This document shows, piece by piece, positions 44,831 to 54,301 of a stretch of 64,000 bases of DNA. The translations under genes were made by a program, and so were the position numbers. The notes beneath the pieces are model-generated. The model saw nothing but the letters and a program-made list of their open reading frames with translations. It was not told the DNA's origin and did no database searches. Within the stretch, counting starts at the first letter, position 1, and each line of letters starts with the position of its first letter. Origin of the DNA: Abyssalbus ytuae (GTDB taxonomy: Bacteria; Bacteroidota; Bacteroidia; Flavobacteriales; Flavobacteriaceae); the NCBI RefSeq assembly GCF_022807975.1, contig NZ_CP094358.1:1-64000 (forward strand), given 5' to 3'.

Positions 44831-45976
44831 ATGAAATTATTTGATGTATACCCATTATATAACATAACTCCCGTCAAAGGCGAAGGGGTTTACGTAATCG
44901 ACGATAAAGGAGAAAAATATCTTGATTTATACGGCGGACATGCAGTAATATCAATAGGTCATTCACATCCGCATTATGTAAAAAGCTTAAAAAACCAACT
45001 TGATAAAATAGGATTTTACTCAAATGCCGTTCAAAATCCGTTGCAGTCAGAACTGGCAAAAAAGCTCGGAAATCTTTCAGGTTGTAACAATTATAATTTA
45101 TTTTTGTGTAATTCCGGGGCGGAAGCCAATGAAAATGCTTTAAAACTAGCGTCTTTTTATACAGGTAAAGCAAAAGTAATTTCTTTTGAAAACAGTTTCC
45201 ATGGTAGAACCTCGGCCGCAGTTGCGGTTACAGACAATAAAAATATTAACGCACCGTTAAATAAACAGCACCACGTTACTATCCTACCTTTAAACCAACT
45301 TCACTCTTTGAATTATGAATTAGCAACAAGTAGCGTGAGTGCTGTTATTATAGAACCCATCCAGGGAGTGGGAGGTTTAGACGAAGGCACCACCGAATTC
45401 TTCCACGAAGTTTCACAACTCTGTAAAAAATATAACGTTCCCTTAATAGCCGACGAAATACAATGCGGCTACGGACGAAGCGGGAAATTTTTTGCCTATC
45501 AGTATCATAACATAGAACCCGATATTATTACCATAGCCAAGGGAATGGCCAATGGCTTTCCTGTTGGGGGAGTTTTAATTCATCCTAAATTCGAAGCCAA
45601 GCACGGAATGTTGGGAACCACTTTTGGAGGTAATCATTTAGCCTGCACAGCAGCCATTGCAGTACTGGATGTTATTGAAGAAGAAAACCTTATTGAGAAT
45701 GCGAAACAAGTAGGAGAATATCTTATCGAAAAAGCTCTTAAAATACCACAAGTGAAAAAAGTAAAGGGTAAAGGTTTAATGGTAGGCCTTGAATTTGACT
45801 TTGAAGTGGGAGAATTAAGAAAAAAACTTATCCACGAACATCACATTTTTACCGGAGGATCATCAAACAAGAACCTGTTAAGAATACTCCCTCCCTTAAC
45901 TATCACTAGAAAAGAAGTAGATATATTCCTGCAGGCTTTGGAAAAAGTACTGGAAGAAAGTTTCATTACCAAATGA
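44831..45976 (+). CDS. argD: N-acylornithine aminotransferase
   Basis: PLP-dependent transfer of an amino group from glutamate to N-acylglutamate semialdehyde. The 381-residue class III aminotransferase has LFLCNSGAEANENALKLA, the cofactor aspartate in LIADEIQCGYGRSG and the PLP lysine in IAKGMANGFPVGG. Substrate may be acetyl- or succinyl-ornithine in this phylum. It overlaps proB by 4 bases (ATGA). Confidence 0.93.
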   Translation: MKLFDVYPLYNITPVKGEGVYVIDDKGEKYLDLYGGHAVISIGHSHPHYVKSLKNQLDKIGFYSNAVQNPLQSELAKKLGNLSGCNNYNLFLCNSGAEANENALKLASFYTGKAKVISFENSFHGRTSAAVAVTDNKNINAPLNKQHHVTILPLNQLHSLNYELATSSVSAVIIEPIQGVGGLDEGTTEFFHEVSQLCKKYNVPLIADEIQCGYGRSGKFFAYQYHNIEPDIITIAKGMANGFPVGGVLIHPKFEAKHGMLGTTFGGNHLACTAAIAVLDVIEEENLIENAKQVGEYLIEKALKIPQVKKVKGKGLMVGLEFDFEVGELRKKLIHEHHIFTGGSSNKNLLRILPPLTITRKEVDIFLQALEKVLEESFITK

Positions 45977-46740
45977 CAAAAAAGAAACGCATATTATTAA
46001 AAATAGGGTCTAACACACTCACCAAGGAAACAAAGCATATTTCCCGTGGGAAAATAGAAGATATAGCCCGTCAAATAGCTTATTTGAAAGATGAATATGA
46101 ATTTGTGATAGTAAGCTCCGGTGCCATTGCCGCTGCCAGACAGTTTGTAAACCTGGAAGGCAACGGAAAAGAAATAACAGTAAAACAAGCTTTAGCTTCT
46201 ATTGGTCAGTTACATTTAATGAGAATATACCAGGATAATTTCCGGGAATTGGGCCTGTTTGTTTCACAATGCCTTCTCTCCTATTCCGATTTTGAAAAAC
46301 AGGAATCAAAAGAAAATATCTCTGACACCATTAATGTTTTGTTAGCCAATGGCTATATTCCCGTGATCAATGAAAATGATACAGTAGCCACCGACGAAAT
46401 AAAATTTGGTGATAACGATAAGTTGGCAGCTTTAACCGGAGTTCTGCTAAATGTTGATTTGCTAATTATAGCAACCAATACCAACGGTTTTTATACCAAA
46501 AAATCTATGCAGGATAATAAGCCCGAAACCATTTTACAGGTAACTGATATTCAGGAACTGAGTAAAGAAATTTTAGCTGATAAATCTTCTCTCGGTACGG
46601 GAGGAATGAAATCCAAAATAGATGCAGTTAAAATTACATCAAAGGCCAATATAGAAACCTGGATAATAAACGGTATTAATGACAATTTCATTATTAATGC
46701 AATAAATAATAAAATAGAATTTACAAAAATAACACCATAA
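45973..46740 (+). CDS. proB: Glutamate 5-kinase without PUA domain
   Basis: Phosphorylates glutamate for proline synthesis. The 255-residue amino-acid kinase has LLKIGSNTLT at the start, VSSGAIAAAR and NENDTVATDEIKFGDND in the middle, and STGGMKSK-like LGTGGMKSKIDAVK. It ends after the kinase domain, whereas E. coli ProB has about 367 residues with a C-terminal PUA domain. Its place between argD and the transcarbamylase is common in Bacteroidota, but the usual partner proA is not in this window. Confidence 0.92.
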   Translation: MTKKKRILLKIGSNTLTKETKHISRGKIEDIARQIAYLKDEYEFVIVSSGAIAAARQFVNLEGNGKEITVKQALASIGQLHLMRIYQDNFRELGLFVSQCLLSYSDFEKQESKENISDTINVLLANGYIPVINENDTVATDEIKFGDNDKLAALTGVLLNVDLLIIATNTNGFYTKKSMQDNKPETILQVTDIQELSKEILADKSSLGTGGMKSKIDAVKITSKANIETWIINGINDNFIINAINNKIEFTKITP

Positions 46741-46822
46741 TCATTTTCGAACCCGGTTGTATTCCCTGAAGTGAGAATCAAGGCTTTTCATAATAGTTTG
46801 AAATGATCATAAAACTATCAAA

Positions 46823-47761
46823 ATGAAACAATTTTTAGATTTAGAAGATATTCCAAATATAAATACCATAATAAGTGATGCCATTTCCCTTAAAAAAGAG
46901 CCTTTTTCTTTTGAATATCTGGGAAAAAATAAAACCATCGGTTTACTGTTTTTTAATTCCAGTTTAAGAACCCGCATGAGTACACAAAAAGCGGCACAAA
47001 ACCTTGGTATGAATACCATGATAATGAACCTCAATGCCGATGTATGGGGATTGGAATTTGAAGATGGAACTGTTATGAATGCCGGGACTGCAGAACATAT
47101 AAAAGAAGCTGCAGCAGTCATTTCACAATATGTAGACATTATTGCTTTAAGGGCATTTCCGTCTTTAACGGATAAAGAAAAAGACCTGGAAGAAACAGTA
47201 ATAAAAAGCTTTCAGAAATATGCTTCCGTTCCCGTAGTAAACATGGAAAGTGCAACAGCGCATCCGCTGCAGGCATTGGCCGATGCTGTTACTATTGCCG
47301 AATTTCAACAGAAAAAAAAGCCAAAAGTAGTACTCTCATGGGCACCACATCCACGGGCGTTGCCACATGCAGTACCCAATTCTTTTGCAAAAATGATGCA
47401 GCTTATTGAGGTAGATTTTGTAATCACACATCCCGAAGGCTATGAACTGAATCCTGAAATAACAAAAAATACTCCTATAATTTACAATCAGGATGAAGCC
47501 CTGAAAGATGCTGATTTTGTATATGTAAAAAACTGGAGTTCCTTTAAAAACTATGGTCAGATAGATTGTACAGACCAGAATTGGATGATGACCCTGGAGA
47601 AATTAGGAAATGCTAAATTTATGCATTGTTTGCCGGTAAGGAGAAATGTGGTGGTTACCGATGAAGTTTTAAACAGTAGCCAGTCTATTGTTATAGAACA
47701 GGCCAATAACCGGACCTGGTCAGCTCAGGTAGTGCTTAAACACATCTTAGAAAATCTGTAA
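46823..47761 (+). CDS. argF': N-acetyl/N-succinyl-ornithine carbamoyltransferase
   Basis: Carbamoylates an N-acylornithine rather than free ornithine. The 312-residue protein has the carbamoyl-phosphate motif NSSLRTRMSTQKA, HPLQALADA and the MHCLPVRRN loop. These sequences fit the Xanthomonas AOTCase / Bacteroides SOTCase branch, not canonical ArgF (STRT). The residue I align by eye with the known specificity position (Pro in SOTCase, Glu in AOTCase) is Ala90, in GTAEHIKEA, so the preferred acyl group is unclear. ArgE acts afterwards to remove it. Confidence 0.88.
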   Translation: MKQFLDLEDIPNINTIISDAISLKKEPFSFEYLGKNKTIGLLFFNSSLRTRMSTQKAAQNLGMNTMIMNLNADVWGLEFEDGTVMNAGTAEHIKEAAAVISQYVDIIALRAFPSLTDKEKDLEETVIKSFQKYASVPVVNMESATAHPLQALADAVTIAEFQQKKKPKVVLSWAPHPRALPHAVPNSFAKMMQLIEVDFVITHPEGYELNPEITKNTPIIYNQDEALKDADFVYVKNWSSFKNYGQIDCTDQNWMMTLEKLGNAKFMHCLPVRRNVVVTDEVLNSSQSIVIEQANNRTWSAQVVLKHILENL

Positions 47762-47809
47762 ATGAAACAGAAAGTATCAATAATAAAAGTAGGAGAAGAC
47801 GGAGCGTAA
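47762..47809 (+). pseudogene. Relic duplicate of the argB 5' end
   Basis: A 15-codon frame reading MKQKVSIIKVGEDGA, directly after the transcarbamylase stop. It matches the start of argB (MKRIVSIIKVGGN) in protein and in DNA (GTATCAATAATAAAAGTAGG is shared), then stops. It is best read as a partial duplication or a remnant of recombination at the argF'-argB junction. Confidence 0.6.
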
Positions 47810-47811
47810 AG

Positions 47812-47832
47812 AAAATGTACAGTGTACATTTT
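47812..47832. repeat. Perfect palindrome between argF' and argB
   Basis: AAAATGTACA-G-TGTACATTTT, 10-base arms around one base. It could be an operator or, on the RNA, a small hairpin with a T tail that lowers readthrough into argB. It directly follows the relic argB start. Confidence 0.5.
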
Positions 47833-47874
47833 TAGTGAACGGGCCAGCCGGCGGGTTGGAAATTAAATGTAAAT

Positions 47875-48657
47875 ATGAAAAGAATTGTATCAATAATAAA
47901 AGTAGGCGGTAATTTAATTTCAAATGAAGAAATCCTCAATAAATTTTTATCGGATTTTGCACAATTAGAAGGTTTAAAAGTTCTGGTTCACGGTGGTGGA
48001 AAGTTAGCAACCGAATTGGCCACCAAACTGGGTATTGAAACCAAAATGATAGATGGAAGGAGAATTACCGATGCCGAAACTTTGGACGTGATTACCATGG
48101 TATACGGCGGGCTTGTGAACAAAACTATTGTTGCAAAACTCCAGGCTCACAATTGCAATGCCGTGGGAATTTCCGGAGCCGACCTAAATAGCATTCAATC
48201 TGTAAAAAGGCCGTTAAAAGAATATGATTTTGGCTTTGTGGGTGATGTGGTTAAAGTAAACAGCAGTATGTTTTCGTTATTATTAAATAATAATATTTCT
48301 CCCGTGTGCTGTGCCATAACCCATGATAACAACGGACAGCTTTTCAATACCAATGCCGACACTATTGCTTCCGAAATCGCTGTTGGCCTGAGCAATGATT
48401 TTGAAACCCACTTATATTACTGTTTCGAAAAAAACGGAGTACTCAAAGACATAAATGACGAAAACTCTGTAATAAAAAAAATTAACAGCGCCTCTTACCA
48501 AAAGCTTCTGGAAGATAAAATAATTGCCGATGGTATGCTCCCCAAACTTCATAACTGCTTTAATGCCTTAAATAAAAAAGTATCGCAGGTACATATAGGC
48601 AGTATTAACATGTTGCATAAAAATAATACTCTTAAAACAACTATAACCCTCAAATGA
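47875..48657 (+). CDS. argB: N-acylglutamate kinase
   Basis: Phosphorylates the gamma-carboxyl of N-acylglutamate. The 260-residue amino-acid kinase has LKVLVHGGGKLATELA and the substrate motif ISGADLNSI, with a late ADGMLPKLHNCFNAL lysine segment. No N-terminal extension of the arginine-inhibited type is present, so direct feedback inhibition is less likely and leader attenuation may be the main control (inference). Overlaps argE by 4 bases. Confidence 0.93.
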   Translation: MKRIVSIIKVGGNLISNEEILNKFLSDFAQLEGLKVLVHGGGKLATELATKLGIETKMIDGRRITDAETLDVITMVYGGLVNKTIVAKLQAHNCNAVGISGADLNSIQSVKRPLKEYDFGFVGDVVKVNSSMFSLLLNNNISPVCCAITHDNNGQLFNTNADTIASEIAVGLSNDFETHLYYCFEKNGVLKDINDENSVIKKINSASYQKLLEDKIIADGMLPKLHNCFNALNKKVSQVHIGSINMLHKNNTLKTTITLK

Positions 48658-49715
48658 CCCGAAAAGAACTTACATACAAAGCCACAGAATTACTAAAAAA
48701 GTTAATTTCAACACCATCTTTTTCTTCCGAAGAAGATAACACGGCTTTATTAATTGAAAACTGGTTTACGGAATTTAATATTCCTTTCAAAAGAGAAAAC
48801 AATAATATATGGGCTTTTAACAGGCACTTTCAAGAGGGCAAACCCTTATTATTGCTTAATTCTCATCACGATACCGTAAAACCCAATTCAGCATACACAA
48901 AAAATCCGTTTGATGCCCATATTGAAGATGGAAAACTATACGGACTGGGAAGTAACGATGCCGGAGGATGCTTAGTTTCCCTCCTGGCAACCTTTACTTA
49001 CCTTTACAACCATGAAAATTCAGATTATAATATGGTAATGGTGGCTTCGGCCGAAGAAGAAAGCTCAGGGCCAAACGGCCTTAATTCTGTTTTAAAAAGT
49101 TTACCCCATATTGATGTAGCCATAGTGGGAGAACCTACCCTTATGGATCTCGCCATTGCCGAAAAAGGACTGGTGGTTTTTGATGGCAACGTAAAAGGTA
49201 CCCCCAGCCATGCAGCCCATATAAATGATGATAATTGCATTTACAAATCCATTAAAACCCTGGAATGGTTCAGGGATTATAAATTTGAAAAAATTTCCGA
49301 AGTTTTGGGTGAAGTAAAAATGACGGTAACGCAAATTAACTCAGGTTCGCAACACAATGTAGTTCCAGCCGATCTGTCCCTGGTGATCGATGTAAGGGTA
49401 AACGACAAATACTCCAACCAGGAGGTTTATGACATTATAAGATCAAATGCCCCGTGTGAAGTAAAACCAAGATCTCTTCGGCTTAATTCATCATCAATAC
49501 CTAAAGAACATCCCTTAGTACAGGCAGGTATTGCCTTAGGCAGGAAAACCTATGGCTCTCCCACCCTTTCGGATCAGGCAGTGTTAAGCTGTCCGTCGTT
49601 AAAACTGGGCCCGGGAGACTCAAAACGGTCACACTCGGCAAATGAGTTTATCTACCTTCATGAAATTGAAGAAGGAATAGATTTGTATATTAAACTTTTA
49701 GAGAAAGTTCTTTAA
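48654..49715 (+). CDS. argE: N-acylcitrulline/acylornithine deacylase (M20 family)
   Basis: A zinc-dependent M20 peptidase-family deacylase of 353 residues. Metal ligands are visible in LLLNSHHDTVKP, GSNDAGGC and the SAEEESSGPNG pair with the catalytic glutamate; HSANEFIYLHEIEEG is the last. Following a carbamoyltransferase of the N-acylornithine type, the substrate is likely N-acylcitrulline. Between argB and argH. Confidence 0.9.
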   Translation: MTRKELTYKATELLKKLISTPSFSSEEDNTALLIENWFTEFNIPFKRENNNIWAFNRHFQEGKPLLLLNSHHDTVKPNSAYTKNPFDAHIEDGKLYGLGSNDAGGCLVSLLATFTYLYNHENSDYNMVMVASAEEESSGPNGLNSVLKSLPHIDVAIVGEPTLMDLAIAEKGLVVFDGNVKGTPSHAAHINDDNCIYKSIKTLEWFRDYKFEKISEVLGEVKMTVTQINSGSQHNVVPADLSLVIDVRVNDKYSNQEVYDIIRSNAPCEVKPRSLRLNSSSIPKEHPLVQAGIALGRKTYGSPTLSDQAVLSCPSLKLGPGDSKRSHSANEFIYLHEIEEGIDLYIKLLEKVL

Positions 49716-49721
49716 AAATCG

Positions 49722-49745
49722 TCATTCCGGACTTATTGCGGAATC
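49722..49745. repeat. Short inverted repeat, ATTCCG type
   Basis: ATTCCG (49724-49729) with CGGAAT (49739-49744) in GTCATTCCGG...GCGGAATC. It has the look of small dispersed intergenic repeats found in flavobacterial genomes. It lies just after argE. Confidence 0.45.
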
Positions 49746-49771
49746 ACAAAAAAAAGTAAATTTCCCTTAAC

Positions 49772-49798
49772 CCTGCCAGGTTTTAAAAACCTTGCAGG
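49772..49798. repeat. Short inverted repeat, CCTGC/GCAGG type
   Basis: CCTGCCAGGTTTT with AAAACCTTGCAGG, one mismatch, a near-perfect hairpin in the argE-argH gap. It may be a dispersed repeat or a weak intercistronic terminator. Confidence 0.5.
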
Positions 49799-49844
49799 TC
49801 TAAATTTAAAATATTCGTGTATTAGTAGCAAAACTTAAAAAAAT

Positions 49845-51131
49845 ATGAAGCTCTGGGACAAAGGTTTTTCAACCGATAAAAAGATAGATATATTTACGGT
49901 AGGTTCAGACAGGGAACTCGACCTTGTTATTGCCAAATATGATGTTATAGCCTCCTCCGCACATGCAAAAATGTTAGGAAAAATCGGGTTGCTTTCTGAA
50001 AAAGAAGTAACCAATCTGATTACAGAACTAAATGAAATAGGCAGGACCATAGAAGCCGGAACTTTTATCATAGAAGACTCTTTTGAAGACGTTCATTCAA
50101 AAATTGAATACATTCTTACTGAAAAACTGGGAGATACAGGGAAAAAAATCCACACGGCCAGATCCAGGAATGACCAGGTGCTGGTAGCCGTTCATTTGTA
50201 TTTAAAAAATGAATTAACTCAAATAAAAACCCAGGTAAAAGAATTGTTCGATACCTTAATTTTGCTAGCTGAAAAATATCAAAATGTTTTATTACCCGGA
50301 TATACCCATTTGCAGGTAGCCATGCTTTCCTCTTTCGGATTATGGTTTTCTGCCTATGCCGAAAGTTTAATTGACGATTTATACTTTGTAAATGCAGCCT
50401 ATAGAATTGTTGACCAAAATCCCCTGGGAAGTGCGGCAGGTTACGGAAGTTCCTTTCCTATTGACAGGGACTTTACAACTCGGGAAATGAATTTTGAAAC
50501 CCTTAAATACAATGTGGTGGCCGCCCAGATGAGCCGGGGTAAAGCCGAAAAAAGTGTAGCTTTCGGTATAAGCAGCATAGCTTCTACGCTGGCAAAACTG
50601 GCAATGGATATATGTCTGTATATGAGCCAGAATTTTGACTTTATCACCTTTCCCAACGAACTCACAACCGGATCGAGCATCATGCCCCATAAAAAAAACC
50701 CCGATGTATTTGAGCTCATAAGGGGAAAATGCAATAAAATACAGGCCGTTCCTAACCAACTGGCTTTATTAACCACCAATTTGCCAAATGGATATCACAG
50801 GGAGCTACAGCTTACCAAAGAAATAATAGTTCCGGCCATACAGGAGTTAAAATCCTGTCTCGAAATGATGAATTTCTCCATAGCAAGCATCATTGTAAAA
50901 GAAAATATCCTGCAGGATAAAAAATACGATTACCTCTTTAGTGTCGATACGCTCAATGACCTTGTATTAAGCGGAATGCCCTTCAGGGATGCCTATAAAA
51001 AAATGGGACAGGAAATAGAAAACGGCACTTTTAAACCCAAACGGAATATTAAACATTCCCATAAAGGAAGCCTGGGAAATTTATGCCTGGATGAAATTAA
51101 AAAGAAAATGGAAAAAATGGCAGACCACTAG
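49845..51131 (+). CDS. argH: Argininosuccinate lyase
   Basis: Splits argininosuccinate into arginine and fumarate, the last step. The 428-residue fumarase/aspartase superfamily protein has HTARSRNDQV, LLPGYTHLQ and the signature GSSIMPHKKNPD. A gap of 129 bases with two hairpin repeats separates it from argE, so its expression may be partly independent. It overlaps the FMN reductase by 4 bases tail to tail. Confidence 0.95.
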   Translation: MKLWDKGFSTDKKIDIFTVGSDRELDLVIAKYDVIASSAHAKMLGKIGLLSEKEVTNLITELNEIGRTIEAGTFIIEDSFEDVHSKIEYILTEKLGDTGKKIHTARSRNDQVLVAVHLYLKNELTQIKTQVKELFDTLILLAEKYQNVLLPGYTHLQVAMLSSFGLWFSAYAESLIDDLYFVNAAYRIVDQNPLGSAAGYGSSFPIDRDFTTREMNFETLKYNVVAAQMSRGKAEKSVAFGISSIASTLAKLAMDICLYMSQNFDFITFPNELTTGSSIMPHKKNPDVFELIRGKCNKIQAVPNQLALLTTNLPNGYHRELQLTKEIIVPAIQELKSCLEMMNFSIASIIVKENILQDKKYDYLFSVDTLNDLVLSGMPFRDAYKKMGQEIENGTFKPKRNIKHSHKGSLGNLCLDEIKKKMEKMADH

Positions 51132-51664
51132 AGCTGGTCTAAAAAATCGTTAAGAGTCCTTAAATGCTCTGTTTTCAGGTCAACATCTGTAATTTCTCCC
51201 TCTTCAAGCGAAAAATTTGTGTTGAAAAACGGCAGGGAAAATGTATCAATAATATCAGCACCAAAACGAGGCAGCATATTTTTTACGGTGGACAAAGAAC
51301 TTTGTCCGCCCCTTTCATTTTGAGAAGTACTCATTAAAAAAATCTTCTTGTCGGCTAAAAACTTTCTGTCCACCCGTGACAACCAGTCTATAACATTTTT
51401 AAAATAAGCCGATGGATTGCCATTATGCTCATTAACCGAAATTATTAATCCCGCCGCTTTCTTAATATCTTCATGCAACTCAATTAATGAGTTTTTATAA
51501 CCATCATTTTTTTCAGTATCGGAGCTGTACATGGGAAACGGCATTTCCGACATTCTTAAAAGCTGAATACGAAATTTGGGAACCTGGGATACCGTATACT
51601 TTACCAACTCATGATTTATGGAGGCCGATGAATTACTGCCGGCAAATGCTAAAATAGTCTTCAT
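51128..51664 (-). CDS. NADPH-dependent FMN reductase family protein
   Basis: A flavodoxin-like reductase of 178 residues from the ATG at 51664 (MKTILAFAGSNSSASINHEL), the usual family start; an upstream ATG at 51739 would add an unlikely extension. The FMN phosphate loop GSNSSASIN and PMYSSD, ISVNEHNGNPSAYFKNVIDW motifs are present. Members reduce FMN, quinones or azo dyes with NADPH. Convergent with argH. Confidence 0.85.
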   Translation of the reverse strand: MKTILAFAGSNSSASINHELVKYTVSQVPKFRIQLLRMSEMPFPMYSSDTEKNDGYKNSLIELHEDIKKAAGLIISVNEHNGNPSAYFKNVIDWLSRVDRKFLADKKIFLMSTSQNERGGQSSLSTVKNMLPRFGADIIDTFSLPFFNTNFSLEEGEITDVDLKTEHLRTLNDFLDQL

Positions 51665-51780
51665 TTGAAAAGTGTAGTTAGTTAATGCCTTTAAATATAC
51701 TATCAAAAAAGCAGATATAAGGCATGGAAAAGTTTCCAAATAGTTATTTTTGAAAACAATTCAAAACTGACTTTACTTAA

Positions 51781-52668
51781 ATGAAAAATTCTGAATTTGT
51801 ATCTGTAAAAAGCGATAAAACAGAAGTGAATATCACTAAAACCGGGGCCGAGATATGCAGTATTAAAAATAAAAACGGAATAGAATTTATGTGGAATGCA
51901 AATCCCGAAATATGGGGAAGCTTCGCACCTGTACTGTTCCCGGTTATAGGAGCACTTAAAAATGGCAAATATAGCTTTGAAGGAAAAGAATATACAGTAC
52001 CCAAACACGGCTTTATAAGAAACAACTCATCATTAATAATCAAAGACCATACAGAAAACAGTGTGACCTTTCAATACCCTTACAACAGAGAATCTTTAAA
52101 AAACTATCCCTTTAAATTTGAGTTTAACATCACTTTCTCTGTCACCGGCAACCGGCTTACCGTAAACCATCTTATAAACAACAAAGGAAACAGCCCGATG
52201 TACTTTTCCCTGGGCGGCCATCCCGCATTTAAATGCCCGCTTTATGAAAATGAAAGCTATGATGACTACTATCTGCAATTTGAAAAGAACGAAACCCTAA
52301 ACACTTACTTACTAAACGGCAACGGATTACAAACCGGCACCGCAGCTCCCCTTTTAAACAATCAATCCGTTCTTCCTTTAAAACACTCGCTGTTTGATAA
52401 CGATGCACTTATTTTAAAAAATTTAAAATCACGTAATATCAGCTTAAACCATAAACAAAAAGGCCCTGTCCTTAATGTAGAATTCAATGATTTTAATTAT
52501 GTGGGCATCTGGGCAAAACCCAACGGAAATTTTGTTTGCATAGAACCCTGGCTGGGAATAACCGATCATGAAAACACCAACAGCAATTTCGCTGAAAAAG
52601 AAGGGATTATTAAATTAAACCCAAAAACAGGGTTTACCGCTTCCTACAGCATACAAATATTAGTATGA
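51781..52668 (+). CDS. Aldose 1-epimerase family protein
   Basis: A 295-residue galactose-mutarotase-like protein. PVLFPVIGALKNG, PKHGFIR (catalytic-site histidine) and FSLGGHPAFKCP (second histidine) match the LacX/YeaD-like branch. It probably interconverts anomers of a hexose or hexose phosphate, but the substrate cannot be read from sequence. It lies alone between two unrelated units. Confidence 0.87.
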   Translation: MKNSEFVSVKSDKTEVNITKTGAEICSIKNKNGIEFMWNANPEIWGSFAPVLFPVIGALKNGKYSFEGKEYTVPKHGFIRNNSSLIIKDHTENSVTFQYPYNRESLKNYPFKFEFNITFSVTGNRLTVNHLINNKGNSPMYFSLGGHPAFKCPLYENESYDDYYLQFEKNETLNTYLLNGNGLQTGTAAPLLNNQSVLPLKHSLFDNDALILKNLKSRNISLNHKQKGPVLNVEFNDFNYVGIWAKPNGNFVCIEPWLGITDHENTNSNFAEKEGIIKLNPKTGFTASYSIQILV

Positions 52669-52676
52669 TCATATTG

Positions 52677-52707
52677 TTGTAATGAAGTTTTAAAACTTTT
52701 ACCTTTG
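52677..52707 (+). promoter_or_regulatory. Predicted Bacteroidota promoter of hutH
   Basis: TACCTTTG at 52700-52707 matches TAnnTTTG, with a TTG at 52677-52679 about 20 bases upstream as -33. It lies 23 bases before the hutH start, so the leader would be short. Confidence 0.5.
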
Positions 52708-52729
52708 GATTTGTTACAAAAATTCTAAA

Positions 52730-54286
52730 ATGTCAAAACCCTTTTTATACGGAAAAGATAAATTAACCGTTTCCAAAGTGCTTTCAATAGCCCATGGCCA
52801 AACCAAGGCTGTTATTGATGATGAAACCGGGCAAAGAATCCTTCAAAGTGAACAATATGTAGAAAAAATAGCCAATAACACCAAAGCGGTTTATGGCATA
52901 AACACCGGCTTCGGCCCCCTGTGTACCACCACCATTTCGGCCGAACAAACCCGGCTGCTGCAGGAAAACATCTTAAAAAGCCACAGTGTGGGAGTGGGTG
53001 AACCTATTGACAAAGAACTGTCCCTGATAATGCTCATTCTTAAAGTACACTCCCTGGCCAAAGGATATTCCGGCATAAGTAAAAAGGTAATAGACCGTAT
53101 ACTCTGGTTCATTGATAATGATGTTATCCCCGTGGTTCCCTCGCAGGGATCGGTAGGAGCTTCGGGAGACCTGGCTCCCCTCTCCCACTTGTTCTTACCC
53201 CTGATTGGTTTCGGAAAGGTTTTTTATAAAAATACCATTCAGAATATAGATAAAGTTTACCAGGAACACAAAGTAACCCCCGTACAACTCACGCCCAAAG
53301 ACGGACTTGCATTAATAAACGGTACCCAGTTTATTCTTGCCCATGCAGTAAAGATTGTGGAAAAACTTCAAAGCATTTTATCACAGGCCGACATTATCGG
53401 TGCCCTAATGTTGGAAGGACTAATGGGCTCTGAAAAACCTTTTTACCCCGAACTGCACGCCACCCGTCCTTACAAAGGGAATATACATGTAGCAGGCAGG
53501 ATACTCTCCCTTTTAAAAGATTCTGAAATTTCAAAATCACACGAGTTTTGTTCACGGGTACAAGATCCCTATTCACTACGGTGTATGCCGCAAATTCATG
53601 GTGCTTCCAGAAATGCATGGCTGCATTTAAAAGAAACGGTAGAAACCGAATTAAATTCAGTAACCGACAACCCGCTTGTATTTAATGAAAAACATACCAT
53701 AAGCGGCGGCAACTTTCATGGACAGCCCCTTGCGCTTCCTATAGATTATGCCTGCCTGGCCGCCTCGGAAATAGGAAATGTATCCGATAGAAGAATATAT
53801 TTGTCCCTTGAAGGAGAAGACGGCCTGCCCAAACTTTTAATGAAGGAAACCGGCATCAACTCCGGTTTTATGATCCTGCAATATACCACCGCTGCCCTGG
53901 CAAGTGAGAACAAAGGATTATGCTTTCCCTCCAGTGCCGATAGTATTCCCACCTCCCTGGGCCAGGAAGATCATGTAAGCATGGGATCTATTGGCGGCAG
54001 AAAAGCCCTGAAAGTAATTGAAAATGTTGAAAAAATACTCGCCATAGAACTCCTGTGTGCCACCCAGGCCATTGATTTCAGAAGGCCTTTAAAATCAAGC
54101 AGGGTACTGGACAAAGTACATGACTATGTAAGAACTCAAATACCTTTTGCAGACCGGGACCGGATTTTTTATGAAGATATAGAAAAAGCCGTGGACATTG
54201 TAAAAAGCAAAAAGCTGATAAATATTGTTAAGGAAAATACCCTAGTTCCCTTCAGCAGTTTTGATGACCTATTCGAAATTTTTTAG
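52730..54286 (+). CDS. hutH: Histidine ammonia-lyase
   Basis: Removes ammonia from histidine to give urocanate, first step of histidine use. The 518-residue protein has the MIO-forming Ala-Ser-Gly in GSVGASGDLAPLSH, YGINTGFGP with the catalytic tyrosine, and QEDHVSMGSIGGRK. It leads a compact hutHUI operon with 15 and -4 base gaps. Codon use here is GC-richer than in the peptide locus. Confidence 0.95.
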   Translation: MSKPFLYGKDKLTVSKVLSIAHGQTKAVIDDETGQRILQSEQYVEKIANNTKAVYGINTGFGPLCTTTISAEQTRLLQENILKSHSVGVGEPIDKELSLIMLILKVHSLAKGYSGISKKVIDRILWFIDNDVIPVVPSQGSVGASGDLAPLSHLFLPLIGFGKVFYKNTIQNIDKVYQEHKVTPVQLTPKDGLALINGTQFILAHAVKIVEKLQSILSQADIIGALMLEGLMGSEKPFYPELHATRPYKGNIHVAGRILSLLKDSEISKSHEFCSRVQDPYSLRCMPQIHGASRNAWLHLKETVETELNSVTDNPLVFNEKHTISGGNFHGQPLALPIDYACLAASEIGNVSDRRIYLSLEGEDGLPKLLMKETGINSGFMILQYTTAALASENKGLCFPSSADSIPTSLGQEDHVSMGSIGGRKALKVIENVEKILAIELLCATQAIDFRRPLKSSRVLDKVHDYVRTQIPFADRDRIFYEDIEKAVDIVKSKKLINIVKENTLVPFSSFDDLFEIF

Positions 54287-54301
54287 AATTCAATTGAAAA
54301 A

